A DNA stretch of 64,000 bases from Prochlorococcus marinus str. MIT 9312 (lineage in GTDB: Bacteria; Cyanobacteriota; Cyanobacteriia; PCC-6307; Cyanobiaceae), in assembly GCF_000012645.1 (NCBI RefSeq), contig NC_007577.1, positions 1,116,001 through 1,180,000 on the forward strand, read 5' to 3'. Position numbers and translations under genes: made by a program. This document shows, piece by piece, positions 23,766 to 32,349 of the stretch (positions are counted from its first letter, which is position 1; the number at the start of each line of letters is the position of its first letter). Below the pieces are notes generated by a model. That model saw only the letters and a list, made by a program, of their open reading frames with translations. It made no database searches and was not told where the DNA came from.

Positions 23766-25115
23766 TTGGTTTTGGACTCAAAGATTTCTCAAAGAGAACA
23801 ATGGACTAGTAAGCTAGGATTCATTCTCGCAGCTGCTGGAAGTGCAGTAGGTCTAGGCAACCTTTGGGGTTTTGCTTACAGAGCATCTCAAGGAGGAGGT
23901 GCTGCTTTTGTACTTTTATATTTATTGATCGTTTTAATTGTATGTCTTCCGGTATTTGTTGCTGAAATGGCATTGGGTAGAAACGCAATGGCAAGCACAT
24001 TACTTGCTCCTGTTAAGCTGGCTGGGAAAAATTGGTATCCATTAGGAATTCTTTTCTTCTTAGCTCCCCTGGGAATAGCATCATATTATTCAGTGATAAT
24101 GGGATGGACAGCAGATACCTTGTTCCATTCTTTATTTTTTGGATTACCGAAAAATTTAACTGAAGCAGAAACCTTCTTTGGCTCTATTAGTAGTGGTAGC
24201 AGTGTTTTATTAGGGCACCTATTAAGTCTTGTACTTACAGCAATAATAGTTTCATCAGGTATAAAAAAAGGTATAGAAAAAGTTACTAGATATTTCATGC
24301 CAATCCTTTTCATAATTATTGTAATTCTTGCTATTTGGGCTACTTCTCTTTCAGGGGCTTGGGAAGGATATAAAACATTTCTACTTAAGTTTGATTTTAA
24401 TGAATTAAGAAATCCTCAAACAATAAGAAACGCTTTTACACAAGCATTCTTTTCATTAAGCTTAGGGATTGGAATTATGGTTACTTACGCCTCGTATCTA
24501 AATAAGAAAAGTAATCTTCCAAAACTAAGTGTTGGAGTTGCATCATTAGATACTTTGGTTGGACTAATGGCTGGATTTATAACTTTCCCAATAGTTTTAA
24601 CATTCGGTTTAAGTGACGCTATTTCTGAATCCACAGTTGGTGCTTTGTTCATATCAATTCCAACAGGCCTAGGTTCATATGGTGCAGCCGGAAGAATTGT
24701 AGCTGTTGCATTTTTTGCACTAGCTTATATTGCAGCTATAACTTCTTCTGTTTCATTATTAGAAGTTCCAGTTTCCTCTTTAATGGATAAATTTGGTTTT
24801 AAAAGAGAAAAATCTGTTTGGATGATAACTCTATTCCTATTCTTAGCTGGGATTCCTTCTGCATTGAACTTAAACATTCTTGGAACAGTTGATTCGATTT
24901 TTGGAGGCGTATTACTTATCTTTGGTGGATTCTTAGTAACTTTCTTTATGGGATGGGTCGTTCCAGGAAAGTTCGATGAAGAGCTTAGTGACTCAAAAGT
25001 TGGAATCAAAACAACCCGTTATTTGAAATTCATGACAAGGTGGGTTGCGCCTCCAATTATTGGTTTTGGACTATTTATTAGTGTGTTTGACTTGCTGAAA
25101 GGCTGGGTAAGTTAG
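23766..25115 (+). CDS. Neurotransmitter:sodium symporter family transporter (LeuT-like)
   Basis: A 449-residue protein with about eleven membrane helices. The TM1 signature KLGFILAAAGSAVGLGNLWG is followed by FAYRASQGGGAAFVLLYLLI, then FVAEMALGRNAMAS and, in TM6, FSLSLGIGIMVTYASYLN. These fit the SNF/NSS family, which imports amino acids or related solutes with sodium. Gly-Asn-Leu in TM1 and the SLSLGIG unwound segment are intact. The start is TTG 23766 (another TTG at 23772); no ATG is available. A palindromic terminator follows. The substrate is not predictable from sequence. Confidence 0.9.
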   Translation: MVLDSKISQREQWTSKLGFILAAAGSAVGLGNLWGFAYRASQGGGAAFVLLYLLIVLIVCLPVFVAEMALGRNAMASTLLAPVKLAGKNWYPLGILFFLAPLGIASYYSVIMGWTADTLFHSLFFGLPKNLTEAETFFGSISSGSSVLLGHLLSLVLTAIIVSSGIKKGIEKVTRYFMPILFIIIVILAIWATSLSGAWEGYKTFLLKFDFNELRNPQTIRNAFTQAFFSLSLGIGIMVTYASYLNKKSNLPKLSVGVASLDTLVGLMAGFITFPIVLTFGLSDAISESTVGALFISIPTGLGSYGAAGRIVAVAFFALAYIAAITSSVSLLEVPVSSLMDKFGFKREKSVWMITLFLFLAGIPSALNLNILGTVDSIFGGVLLIFGGFLVTFFMGWVVPGKFDEELSDSKVGIKTTRYLKFMTRWVAPPIIGFGLFISVFDLLKGWVS

Positions 25116-25118
25116 AAA

Positions 25119-25153
25119 CTTTTTTTAGATTATTTTAAAACAATCTAAAAAAA
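25119..25153. terminator. Terminator after the SNF transporter
   Basis: TTTTTTTAGATTATTTTAAA and its near-complement AATCTAAAAAAAA form a long stem with T-runs in both orientations. The rest of the 302-base spacer to 25417 holds no gene that I can see. Confidence 0.65.
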
Positions 25154-25417
25154 ATCTTCAATGTATAAGTATTTGCAGTTGTTCTTGCTTAAAAATTAAT
25201 ATATTGGAGAAGTTCTTTTTTATTTTTAAAAGCCAAAAAATCTTTTCCAAGAAAATGTCTTACCGCGGATCCTTTTTTTAATTAAGTATTAACTTTTAAC
25301 TTATATTTAATCTCAAACGTATCGCCAAAAACCATCCCTAATAGAATCTATATAAGATACATTTAGGTATTTAATTTAAAGAAATTAGAGCGCCACAAAG
25401 AATAGATAGCAAATTTG

Positions 25418-27121
25418 ATGTCAACCAAATCTGATTCATTAAAAGGAAAGCTTACAGAAAATTTTTCTGAATTTTCTCAATTATCTGACTATTCTCTTAT
25501 GAATTCTCTTAAAGCAGATCCTCAATCAACAAAAGATGGAAATGATCATAAGCCGCGTTCAGTATATTCAGGTCATTATGTACCAGTTGTTCCAACTCCT
25601 ATTCCAGAACCAGAATATATTTCCCATAGCAACAAACTTTTTAAAGAACTAAGGCTAAGCTCAGATCTTACTAAAGACGAGAATTTTTGTCGTTTTTTCT
25701 CAGGTGATATTTCTGTTGCTAATTATCCAATGAGTCCTGTTGGTTGGGCAACAGGTTATGCATTATCAATTTACGGAACTGAATATACCCAACAATGTCC
25801 CTTTGGCACTGGCAATGGTTATGGCGATGGCAGAGCAATTTCTGTTTTTGAAGGTTTATTCAATGGGAAAAGAATGGAAATGCAACTTAAAGGAGGAGGT
25901 CCAACTCCCTACTGTCGTGGAGCAGATGGCAGAGCTGTCTTAAGGTCTAGCGTACGAGAATTTCTCGCACAGGAATTAATGGATGCCTTGGGAATCCCTA
26001 CCTCAAGATCTTTAACACTTTATGTCTCACGTTCAGAAATAGTTAGAAGACCGTGGTATTCCAAAGGGTCCAGATATTTTGAACCTGATGTCATGATTGA
26101 TAATCAAGCGGCAATTACTACGAGAGTCGCTCCATCTTTTTTACGTTTAGGCCAGATTGAACTTTTTGCAAGACGAGTTCGTAATAATGCGCATGATGAG
26201 GCCCTCAATGAACTAAAGATGATAGTTCAACATCTAATTGATAGAAATTATAAAGATGAAATTGAATATGAGATTTCAATTGAAAGTAAAGTAATAAAAC
26301 TGGCTTCTTTATACAGATCAAGACTTATATCACTTATAGCCAACTGGATGAGAGTTGGTTATTGCCAGGGTAATTTCAATAGTGATAATTGTGCTGCTGG
26401 AGGTTATACCTTGGATTATGGCCCCTTTGGATTCTGTGAATTATTTGATCCAAGATTTCAACCATGGACAGGTGGAGGTGAACATTTCTCATTTTTTAAC
26501 CAGCCTTCTGCAGCGGCAATCAACTTTAAAACATTCTGTTCATCTCTTAGTCTGTTACTTTCACAAAGCAAACAAGATCAAGAAAAGTTAGATCAAATCG
26601 AAAAAGACTTTTTTGAATTAATGAATAAGGAATTGATGAAAATGTGGGCAAACAAGCTTGGTTTAGAACATTACAACGAAACTCTAATAAATGAATTTTT
26701 TAATCTCATGGTCATTTCAAAAGCAGACTATACAATTTTGTTCCGTAAACTCTCTAAAATCCCTGATAACTTAGATTCTTTAAAAGACTGTTTCTATTTA
26801 CCAATTAATGACGAGCTCAATAATAGGTGGGAAGTATGGCTTGAAAACTGGCAATCAGTCTTGAAGAAAGAGGGAAATATTAAAGCAAAATCGGCATCAA
26901 TGAAATCCCTTAATCCAGTCTATACTTGGCGCGAATGGATGGTCGTTCCCGCATATGAAGAAGCTGAAAAGGGAAATTACAAAAAAATAAAAGAGTTACA
27001 GGATGTCTTTAGCAATCCATATGTAGAACAACCCCCAGAAATAGATCAAAAATATAATCGACTAAAGCCAAGCCAGTATTTTAACTATGGAGGAGTATCT
27101 CATTACAGTTGTTCTTCGTAA
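25418..27121 (+). CDS. selO: SelO/YdiU-family protein AMPylase
   Basis: A 567-residue protein. Family blocks are FFSGDISVANYPMSPVGWAT, then QCPFGTGNGYGDGRAIS, RMEMQLKGGGPTPYCRGADG with the ATP-binding Lys, RAVLRSSVREFLAQELMDAL, and the NFNSDNCAAGGYTLDYGPFG segment carrying catalytic Asn and Asp. The C-terminus, HYSCSS, keeps the Cys that is selenocysteine in eukaryotic SelO. The enzyme transfers AMP to protein hydroxyls and is tied to oxidative stress. ATG 25418 is preferred to TTG 25415. Monocistronic. Confidence 0.9.
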   Translation: MSTKSDSLKGKLTENFSEFSQLSDYSLMNSLKADPQSTKDGNDHKPRSVYSGHYVPVVPTPIPEPEYISHSNKLFKELRLSSDLTKDENFCRFFSGDISVANYPMSPVGWATGYALSIYGTEYTQQCPFGTGNGYGDGRAISVFEGLFNGKRMEMQLKGGGPTPYCRGADGRAVLRSSVREFLAQELMDALGIPTSRSLTLYVSRSEIVRRPWYSKGSRYFEPDVMIDNQAAITTRVAPSFLRLGQIELFARRVRNNAHDEALNELKMIVQHLIDRNYKDEIEYEISIESKVIKLASLYRSRLISLIANWMRVGYCQGNFNSDNCAAGGYTLDYGPFGFCELFDPRFQPWTGGGEHFSFFNQPSAAAINFKTFCSSLSLLLSQSKQDQEKLDQIEKDFFELMNKELMKMWANKLGLEHYNETLINEFFNLMVISKADYTILFRKLSKIPDNLDSLKDCFYLPINDELNNRWEVWLENWQSVLKKEGNIKAKSASMKSLNPVYTWREWMVVPAYEEAEKGNYKKIKELQDVFSNPYVEQPPEIDQKYNRLKPSQYFNYGGVSHYSCSS

Positions 27122-27166
27122 AAGGTGAATCCTAAAAATGCAGATTGAACAAATTACAGAAAAATA

Positions 27167-27589
27167 TTATTTATTTATGGTCGTAGGCATTCCAACTACA
27201 GATACAACTCCCACATGAAGTATGACCGGCTTCTTTCCAACATTCTTCACATAGTGGGGGCCCCCATTATTACTCTCTATAAATGCATCACCCGCTTTAA
27301 AAAAATTAATTTCTTCACCCCTCACATGTTTTAATCTTCCTCTGGTGACATGAATCAACATTGGGGAAGGATGAGTATGAATTGGAGTTTTCAAGCCAAC
27401 TGGAATCTTTACTTTTAAAAGTCTTAATTCAGGCTTACCCTCGAGATAATTAAAATTTTTACCACTAAGTCCTTTTGAACTTTGAATAATAGGTATAACT
27501 TCAATCTTTTCATCAGCAAGAGATGGGTATGGTAAGGCTAAAGTCCCAATAAAAAGGAAACATAATGGAATAAATTTTTTTAATTTCAT
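27167..27589 (-). CDS. Secreted cupin-domain protein
   Basis: 140 residues from ATG 27589 (a GTG at 27607 adds six). A signal peptide (KKFIPLCFLFIGTLALPYPSLA) is followed by a single cupin: TPIHTHPSPMLIHVTRGRLK and AGDAFIESNNGGPHYVKNVG, with the metal-site His residues. Likely periplasmic. The ligand is unknown. Confidence 0.8.
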   Translation of the reverse strand: MKLKKFIPLCFLFIGTLALPYPSLADEKIEVIPIIQSSKGLSGKNFNYLEGKPELRLLKVKIPVGLKTPIHTHPSPMLIHVTRGRLKHVRGEEINFFKAGDAFIESNNGGPHYVKNVGKKPVILHVGVVSVVGMPTTINK

Positions 27590-27642
27590 TAGATATTTAA
27601 GTTTCACTAATAATAGGTAGTTTGCAAAAATAATAAACTAAT

Positions 27643-27804
27643 TTATTTTTTATATAACTTTTCTAATTGCTTTATTTCCTCTCTTAAATCCTTACCTCTG
27701 TTATTTAATTTATTATTCTTAATAACTATTGGGATAATCCACCAAGCTTGAAGACCTAAAAAGATAAATACAAGAATCAATAATTCAAAAGTACCAGGCT
27801 GCAT
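27643..27804 (-). CDS. 53-aa single-helix membrane protein
   Basis: ATG 27804 to TAA 27643: MQPGTFELLILVFIFLGLQA, then WWIIPIVIKNNK and a coiled, charged tail. The strong conservation-type motif LQAWWIIP and the frame support a real gene. It lies 53 bases upstream of the cupin gene on the same strand. Confidence 0.6.
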   Translation of the reverse strand: MQPGTFELLILVFIFLGLQAWWIIPIVIKNNKLNNRGKDLREEIKQLEKLYKK

Positions 27805-27876
27805 TTGATAAATAACCCTTCTTTGCTAGTAACACCATTCTAAAAGTTGTTAAACATTCCTGAGATATTAATATTT

Positions 27877-28059
27877 CTAGGCTGCCTCTAGTTCAATATT
27901 AAGTTCGATTCCCTTTGAAATGATTGCTTCTTTAAATTCAATAAGTTTGGAAATTATTCTTTGCTTCTCAGGATCAGTTTTATGGATATCCTCTACAACT
28001 TCCTGCATTGCAAGTGTTACTTTTTGTAGCTTGATTTCTAGATCTTCCCTGTAATTCAT
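27877..28059 (-). CDS. 60-aa coiled-coil-like protein
   Basis: From ATG 28059 (AGG upstream): MNYREDLEIKLQKVTLAMQE, then VVEDIHKTDPEKQRIISKLI. Amphipathic helices with heptad-like spacing. A longer frame from a TTG at 28143 would add a hydrophobic stretch but lacks support. Function unknown. Confidence 0.55.
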   Translation of the reverse strand: MNYREDLEIKLQKVTLAMQEVVEDIHKTDPEKQRIISKLIEFKEAIISKGIELNIELEAA

Positions 28060-28208
28060 AAGCCTAAAGAAATTATCTTTTTTATTAAAAAACAAAATAA
28101 TTATTAGTAAATAAGTACTTAACCTTAAAAGGATTGACAGCAAAACAAGGAGGATATATTTTATAGTACAAACGTATTAATAATCAGCCGGTCAATTAAA
28201 GGTAAAGC

Positions 28209-28478
28209 ATGGAGCCTAAGTACTCATTTGGTTGCAGCACTAGCAAACCCAACGGATGCCTACTAAATCCCGAAGGCAGCAGAATGATCTTTTTCGAAGA
28301 ATGCAAAACTTCTCCTAAACCTAATTTAAAAATTCATACTCATCTTTTCTACACAAATCACCTTGGAGAACCTGGAGGGTACAAATCCTCTGAAAAACTC
28401 AACATAGATTCAGCCTGGGAAAAGTGGCACCAACTTCACCAAAAAGGGTGGACAGAAGTAGCTCATAATTACGGATAA
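28209..28478 (+). CDS. DUF1651 protein (second copy)
   Basis: 89 residues: GCLLNPEGSRMIFFEECKTS and, at the end, SAWEKWHQLHQKGWTEVAHN, the DUF1651 start and end blocks, with GEPGGYKSSEKL between. Compared with the copy at 11502-11753 it carries an extra Cys-containing N-terminus (YSFGCSTSKPNG). Function unknown. Confidence 0.75.
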   Translation: MEPKYSFGCSTSKPNGCLLNPEGSRMIFFEECKTSPKPNLKIHTHLFYTNHLGEPGGYKSSEKLNIDSAWEKWHQLHQKGWTEVAHNYG

Positions 28479-28706
28479 GTGATCCGGCTAAAAAAGCTTA
28501 ATCAATCCCATTCATGAATAACTATAAATTGTAGAGTGCCAGCCAATCTGTAAAGCGTAGCAAGCCTAAAAAACGACTATTTAAAATTTAATGTCACGAC
28601 TATGTTACAATTATGTAGCGAATATCTTCAAAATAACTTAATTTAGACCTAATGCTTTACATTTGTTAATAGTAGTGTTACATTAATTAACAATTACATC
28701 ACTTAC

Positions 28707-28913
28707 ATGGCTAATTCAAACGTTACTACTGAATCAGGCGGCAGACAGAATATGTTTCCTACTGAGACACGTCCTTACATAGATGAGTCTGTTTCATACG
28801 ACAGCTACCCACAAAATGCAGAAAAAGTTAATGGTCGTTGGGCAATGATTGGGCTTGTTGCATTAGTAGGTGCTTACGTTTCTACTGGACAAATTATTCC
28901 TGGTATTTTTTAA
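28707..28913 (+). CDS. hli: High-light-inducible protein (Hli)
   Basis: 68 residues ending EKVNGRWAMIGLVALVGAYV, then STGQIIPGIF: the single chlorophyll-binding helix with ExxNGRxAMxG of the Hli/LHC family. It binds chlorophyll and carotenoid in the thylakoid and protects photosystems under stress. The 228-base upstream region has a palindromic TGTTACATTAATTAACA-like sequence (about 28669-28692) near the start that could be regulatory. Its TAA overlaps the ATG of the next hli gene. First gene of a four-gene cassette. Confidence 0.92.
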   Translation: MANSNVTTESGGRQNMFPTETRPYIDESVSYDSYPQNAEKVNGRWAMIGLVALVGAYVSTGQIIPGIF

Positions 28914-29173
28914 TGAGTCCACTTTCAGGTTTTTTAGCAGTAATGGTATTTTTTACTGCTGTCCTAATTGCTTATTTAACCAAGCAATTTCAAAACGAAA
29001 ATTCAAACTATTTATCTTCTAATCAAATGAAAAACACAAACACAAAAGTCAAAACAATAGAAAAAGAAAAAGTTGTTGCTGAAACTCTCAACGGCAGATT
29101 TGCCATGCTTGGATTAATTGCTGCTATTGGAGCATATCTAACAACAGGTCAAATAATTCCTGGTTTCGTATAA
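28913..29173 (+). CDS. hli: Hli protein with extra N-terminal helix
   Basis: 86 residues from ATG 28913, overlapping the previous stop (TAATG). An N-terminal membrane helix (PLSGFLAVMVFFTAVLIAYL) precedes a linker and the Hli helix ETLNGRFAMLGLIAAIGAYL, then TTGQIIPGFV. The two-helix layout differs from ordinary one-helix Hli proteins. The C-terminal block is nearly identical to the Hli at 39913-40047. Confidence 0.9.
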   Translation: MSPLSGFLAVMVFFTAVLIAYLTKQFQNENSNYLSSNQMKNTNTKVKTIEKEKVVAETLNGRFAMLGLIAAIGAYLTTGQIIPGFV

Positions 29174-29206
29174 ACATCCTAAATAATTGATTTACAAATC
29201 AAGAAA

Positions 29207-29335
29207 ATGGAAAATTCAAAACCAACTTATTGGCAAAACGCCGAGAGAACCAATGGAAGAATGGCAATGATGGGCTTATTTGCGTTAGTTGTAAATTATG
29301 GCTTATTCGGCTGGATGATCCCTGGGATTTTTTAA
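29207..29335 (+). CDS. hli: Minimal Hli protein, 42 aa
   Basis: ATG 29207: MENSKPTYWQNAERTNGRMA, then MMGLFALVVNYGLFGWMIPG. It carries the ExxNGRxAM chlorophyll-binding motif and one helix. Third gene of the hli cassette; the next ATG follows one base after its stop. Confidence 0.9.
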   Translation: MENSKPTYWQNAERTNGRMAMMGLFALVVNYGLFGWMIPGIF

Positions 29336-29336
29336 A

Positions 29337-29516
29337 ATGAATTTAGGCTTACTTTTTCTTAAAATAAATACTTTAGGCATAATAACTCTTTCAGAACTTG
29401 ATTGGATAACTAATCATCAATCTGATTTTTCAAGGTTAGATATGGCTCTAGTTATTAAAATTGGCCGTCTTATGGATTCTGGAATTGTAGAAATTGATAA
29501 TAGATTACCTGTTTAA
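29337..29516 (+). CDS. 59-aa protein of the hli cassette
   Basis: ATG 29337 to TAA 29516: MNLGLLFLKINTLGIITLSE, then LDWITNHQSDFSRLDMALVI and a short end. It looks like a small winged-helix or TM-free helical protein. It ends the hli cassette and is followed by a terminator. Position suggests a role with Hli proteins. Family not recognised. Confidence 0.65.
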   Translation: MNLGLLFLKINTLGIITLSELDWITNHQSDFSRLDMALVIKIGRLMDSGIVEIDNRLPV

Positions 29517-29540
29517 CTTTTAGAAAATTAGATCGTCATG

Positions 29541-29577
29541 AGTGTTTGTCAATAGGGATACTGACAAGCACTTTTTT
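29541..29577 (+). terminator. Terminator of the hli cassette with AATAGGGATAC loop
   Basis: AGTGTTTGTCA / TGACAAGCACT-type stem around the loop AATAGGGATAC, followed by CTTTTTTAT. The same 11-base loop occurs in the terminator of the second hli cassette at 39746-39780. Confidence 0.8.
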
Positions 29578-29596
29578 ATGAGAAAAATTATATATT

Positions 29597-29640
29597 AAAA
29601 AAAAAAAAAAGAGATTGTTTCTTAGCTGAAAACAATCTCT
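29597..29640 (-). terminator. Strong minus-strand terminator
   Basis: Minus strand: AGAGATTGTTT, loop, AAACAATCTCT (11-base perfect stem), followed by a run of about 14 T. It ends the small membrane protein transcript coming from 29762-30640. Confidence 0.85.
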
Positions 29641-29724
29641 AGATTACCTAATTCTTACATGAAAATTTCAAGTAAGCTATTAGATTCTAACTGATTTATT
29701 TTTATAGTAAATACGTAAAAATGC

Positions 29725-29766
29725 TTTTTTTGTTTATCTTTTTTTGTTTATCTTTTTTTGTTTATC
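29725..29766. repeat. Three perfect tandem copies of a 14-mer
   Basis: TTTTTTTGTTTATC is repeated exactly three times (29725-29738, 29739-29752, 29753-29766). The third copy contains the stop codon of the minus-strand gene at 29762-29977. Confidence 0.9.
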
Positions 29767-29977
29767 TTTTTAAACCACCTCTTTTTATCCATAGAAACCA
29801 CGTAACCCAAATAGGAGGAAGAAATCTAATTAAAAAAGAAATTTTATAAATATAAAATGGGTCATTTTCACCTTGAAATAAATTCATCAAAAAAGCAGAT
29901 ATAGTTACCCAAAATAAAATTATTAATATATTGGCTCCCAACAAAGCGAACTTATTTTGTTTGAAAATTTTTGGCAT
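29762..29977 (-). CDS. 71-aa two-helix membrane protein
   Basis: ATG 29977: MPKIFKQNKFALLGANILII and a second hydrophobic segment (FLIRFLPPIWVTWFLWI). The stop lies in a tandem repeat. It is the last of three small membrane genes on this strand, followed by a strong terminator. Function unknown. Confidence 0.6.
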   Translation of the reverse strand: MPKIFKQNKFALLGANILIILFWVTISAFLMNLFQGENDPFYIYKISFLIRFLPPIWVTWFLWIKRGGLKR

Positions 29978-30035
29978 AAGACAAATTCTTTATATTCTTA
30001 ATTTTAAATAATCTCAGGTAATTAATTATATAATT

Positions 30036-30287
30036 TCAAAAAAACTTTAAATTTAAAATCCATATCCAAATAAAAACAATACTAAATTTTAATCCCTCTC
30101 CTATTAACATTCCAAAGGCAATAGGAGGTGAAAATATTAAAAAAAGAATAGAGAAAAAACTAAATAAAGCGAATGATACTCTGAGAAAAAAATTTTTTCT
30201 TTTTGTTCTTCTTAAATTCTTTAATGTATTCCACTCCCATTCAATAAACCTGTAGAACTTTTCTGATAATAAAAATAAATACTTCAT
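30036..30287 (-). CDS. 83-aa membrane protein
   Basis: ATG 30287: MKYLFLLSEKFYRFIEWEWN, a basic patch (LRRTKRKNFFLR), then two helices (VSFALFSFFSILFLIFS and FSIVFIWIWILNL). No family recognised. Same strand and spacing as its two neighbours. Confidence 0.55.
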   Translation of the reverse strand: MKYLFLLSEKFYRFIEWEWNTLKNLRRTKRKNFFLRVSFALFSFFSILFLIFSPPIAFGMLIGEGLKFSIVFIWIWILNLKFF

Positions 30288-30340
30288 TAATATTAATAAT
30301 TTCTAAAGGCTTTTCCTATTTATAAAATTAATTTATCCTG

Positions 30341-30640
30341 TTAGCAATAAACTTTATCCCCTTCTTCAGAAAGATAGTAAATTCTATTTTCTGAACTTAC
30401 AAAAAAAGTTAATCCCTTATATTGTGATCTTCTAAATTTATCTAATCTAAGTTTGTGTAAATCCCAATTATCTGTACTTATATCAGGATTAAATTCTTGT
30501 TCTTTTAAGAAAGGAACAAAAGTTGGACTAATTGTTGTTTTTTTGGCTGACTTATTGTTTCGTCTTGAATAAAAAAATATAGAAAATAAAAGTACAACAA
30601 AAATAATCATCAAAAATAGAATTAATAATATATTTGTCAT
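30341..30640 (-). CDS. 99-aa membrane-anchored protein
   Basis: ATG 30640: an N-terminal helix (ILLILFLMIIFVVLLFSIFF), then a basic linker and a soluble domain ending FRRSQYKGLTFFVSSENRIY, then YLSEEGDKVYC. The C-terminal FVSSENRIYYL block looks like a small conserved beta unit. First gene of a three-gene set of small membrane proteins. Confidence 0.6.
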   Translation of the reverse strand: MTNILLILFLMIIFVVLLFSIFFYSRRNNKSAKKTTISPTFVPFLKEQEFNPDISTDNWDLHKLRLDKFRRSQYKGLTFFVSSENRIYYLSEEGDKVYC

Positions 30641-30803
30641 TCTCAGTTTCTATAATTTGAAATAACTTTATTTTAGAAAATCAAGAACTTTTTACAATAA
30701 ATTTTTTTAGTAAGTAAAAAATCCTATTTTTATATTCTTGTATTTTTGAATACTTATCAAGGGTGTACTTAAATCAGATTATAGAGTGAGTCGCATTTTT
30801 AAA

Positions 30804-30947
30804 ATGACTCAAAATTCTATGAATACTCCTTATGCAAAAAGAGTAGCTGAAAAATTCAGAGAGGCTCAAAACTATTTAAAAACTAATGGATTTAGTAGAT
30901 CAACTAAACATTTACTGGAAGATATTGAAAATTCTGTTGAAAAATAA
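30804..30947 (+). CDS. 47-aa helical protein
   Basis: ATG 30804 to TAA 30947: MTQNSMNTPYAKRVAEKFRE, then AQNYLKTNGFSRSTKHLLED. Basic and helical. The ATG is inside a possible hairpin (30787-30811). Its stop overlaps the next start (TAATG). Function unknown. Confidence 0.6.
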   Translation: MTQNSMNTPYAKRVAEKFREAQNYLKTNGFSRSTKHLLEDIENSVEK

Positions 30948-31105
30948 TGCCAATACCCCCTCACTTACCACAATTACAATATGGCTACGATGATGGCTTT
31001 ACAACCATTGTTTTTGGGTTAGTAGGAAGTTGCTTAGGATGTATCTTAATTTTATTAATTTCATTTTTTGAATTTAAATTCAAAAAGCAAAATAGTAAGC
31101 CTTAA
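30947..31105 (+). CDS. 52-aa single-helix membrane protein
   Basis: ATG 30947 to TAA 31105: MPIPPHLPQLQYGYDDGFTT, one membrane helix (IVFGLVGSCLGCILILLISF) and a basic tail. Translationally coupled to the gene before it. It converges with ychF eight bases away. Confidence 0.6.
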   Translation: MPIPPHLPQLQYGYDDGFTTIVFGLVGSCLGCILILLISFFEFKFKKQNSKP

Positions 31106-31113
31106 GAGACTTA

Positions 31114-32205
31114 CTAAACATTAAATAAGAACTCCATTACATCTCCTTCGTTTACAATATATTCCTTACCTTCACTTCTTAACAAACCTTTAGTTTTTGC
31201 ATTTGCAATTGAACCAGAATCAATTAAATTTTGATATGAAATAGTTTGAGCTCTAATAAATCCTTTTTCAAAATCAGTATGGATGACGCCTGCTGCTTGT
31301 GGCGCAGTCATCCCATCTTTTATAGTCCAGGCTTTTGTCTCCTTTTCTCCAGTAGTGAAATAAGTTTTTAATCCCAGTAATTTATATGTTGATCTAATTA
31401 AAGAACTTAATCCCCCTTCTTCTACTCCTAAACCAATAAGGTAGTCTTTTTTATCTTCTGGTTCTAACTCTATTAATTCAGATTCCACTTGAGCTGATAT
31501 TTTTATGCATTCTGTATTTTCACTACCTGCAAAACTCTGAACTTTTGATGAGAAATCATTACCTTCAGCTAAATCATTTTCATTCAAATTTGTTGCGTAA
31601 ATAATTGGTTTTGCGGTAAGAAAGCCTAATTGCTTAATTATTAAATTTTCTTCTTCACTCAAAGATATTGATCTAACTGAAAGTCCTTTATGTAACTCTT
31701 CTTCAATTTTTTCTAGTAAAGCATCTTCTTTTGCTGCCTCTTTACTAGTTCTAACCTGTTTTTTAATTCTTTCTCTTCTTTTTTGGAGTTGGGATAAATC
31801 AGCTAAATTCAATTCCAGATTAATTATCTCAATGTCATCCAAGGGATCTACCTTCCCGGATACATGAATTACATCATTATCCTCAAAGCACCTTACAACA
31901 TGAATTATTGCATCAACCTCCCTAATATTTGATAAAAATTTATTTCCCAAACCTTCGCCTTTACTGGCTCCTTTTACTAGTCCTGCGATATCTACAAATT
32001 CAATTTTTGTTGGGATAATATTTTGGCTAGAACTTAAATCACCTAACTCTTGCAACCTTTGATCTGGGACTGAAACTATACCTTTATTAGGTTCTATAGT
32101 ACAAAAGGGGAAATTAGCCGCTTGTGCTTTAGCATTTTCTACAAGTGCATTAAATAAAGTTGATTTTCCAACATTTGGTAATCCAATAATACCTGCTTTT
32201 AACAT
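31114..32205 (-). CDS. ychF: Redox-regulated ATPase YchF
   Basis: 363 residues: P-loop GLPNVGKSTLFNALVENAKA at 8-27, the switch region VDIAGLVKGASKGEGLGNKF, an Asn-Glu type specificity motif (YATNLNEND) in place of NKxD, a coiled-coil arm (QLQKRRERIKKQ) and a C-terminal TGS domain (YFTTGEKETKAWTIKDGMTA, then VIHTDFEKGFIRAQTISY). YchF/OLA1 binds ATP and ribosomes and responds to oxidative stress. Full length. Divergent from the HlyD-type gene. Confidence 0.95.
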   Translation of the reverse strand: MLKAGIIGLPNVGKSTLFNALVENAKAQAANFPFCTIEPNKGIVSVPDQRLQELGDLSSSQNIIPTKIEFVDIAGLVKGASKGEGLGNKFLSNIREVDAIIHVVRCFEDNDVIHVSGKVDPLDDIEIINLELNLADLSQLQKRRERIKKQVRTSKEAAKEDALLEKIEEELHKGLSVRSISLSEEENLIIKQLGFLTAKPIIYATNLNENDLAEGNDFSSKVQSFAGSENTECIKISAQVESELIELEPEDKKDYLIGLGVEEGGLSSLIRSTYKLLGLKTYFTTGEKETKAWTIKDGMTAPQAAGVIHTDFEKGFIRAQTISYQNLIDSGSIANAKTKGLLRSEGKEYIVNEGDVMEFLFNV

Positions 32206-32349
32206 TTGAAAAAATTTATGGAAAAATTATCAAGAAAACATCTTCTAGTAATATAGTATTTACTTAACCAATCTTGGATAAGTTAATTATAATCGTCTTG
32301 ATTATTTATTTAGTTTCTAAATATTATCTACTGCCGTTTTTCAAAAGAA

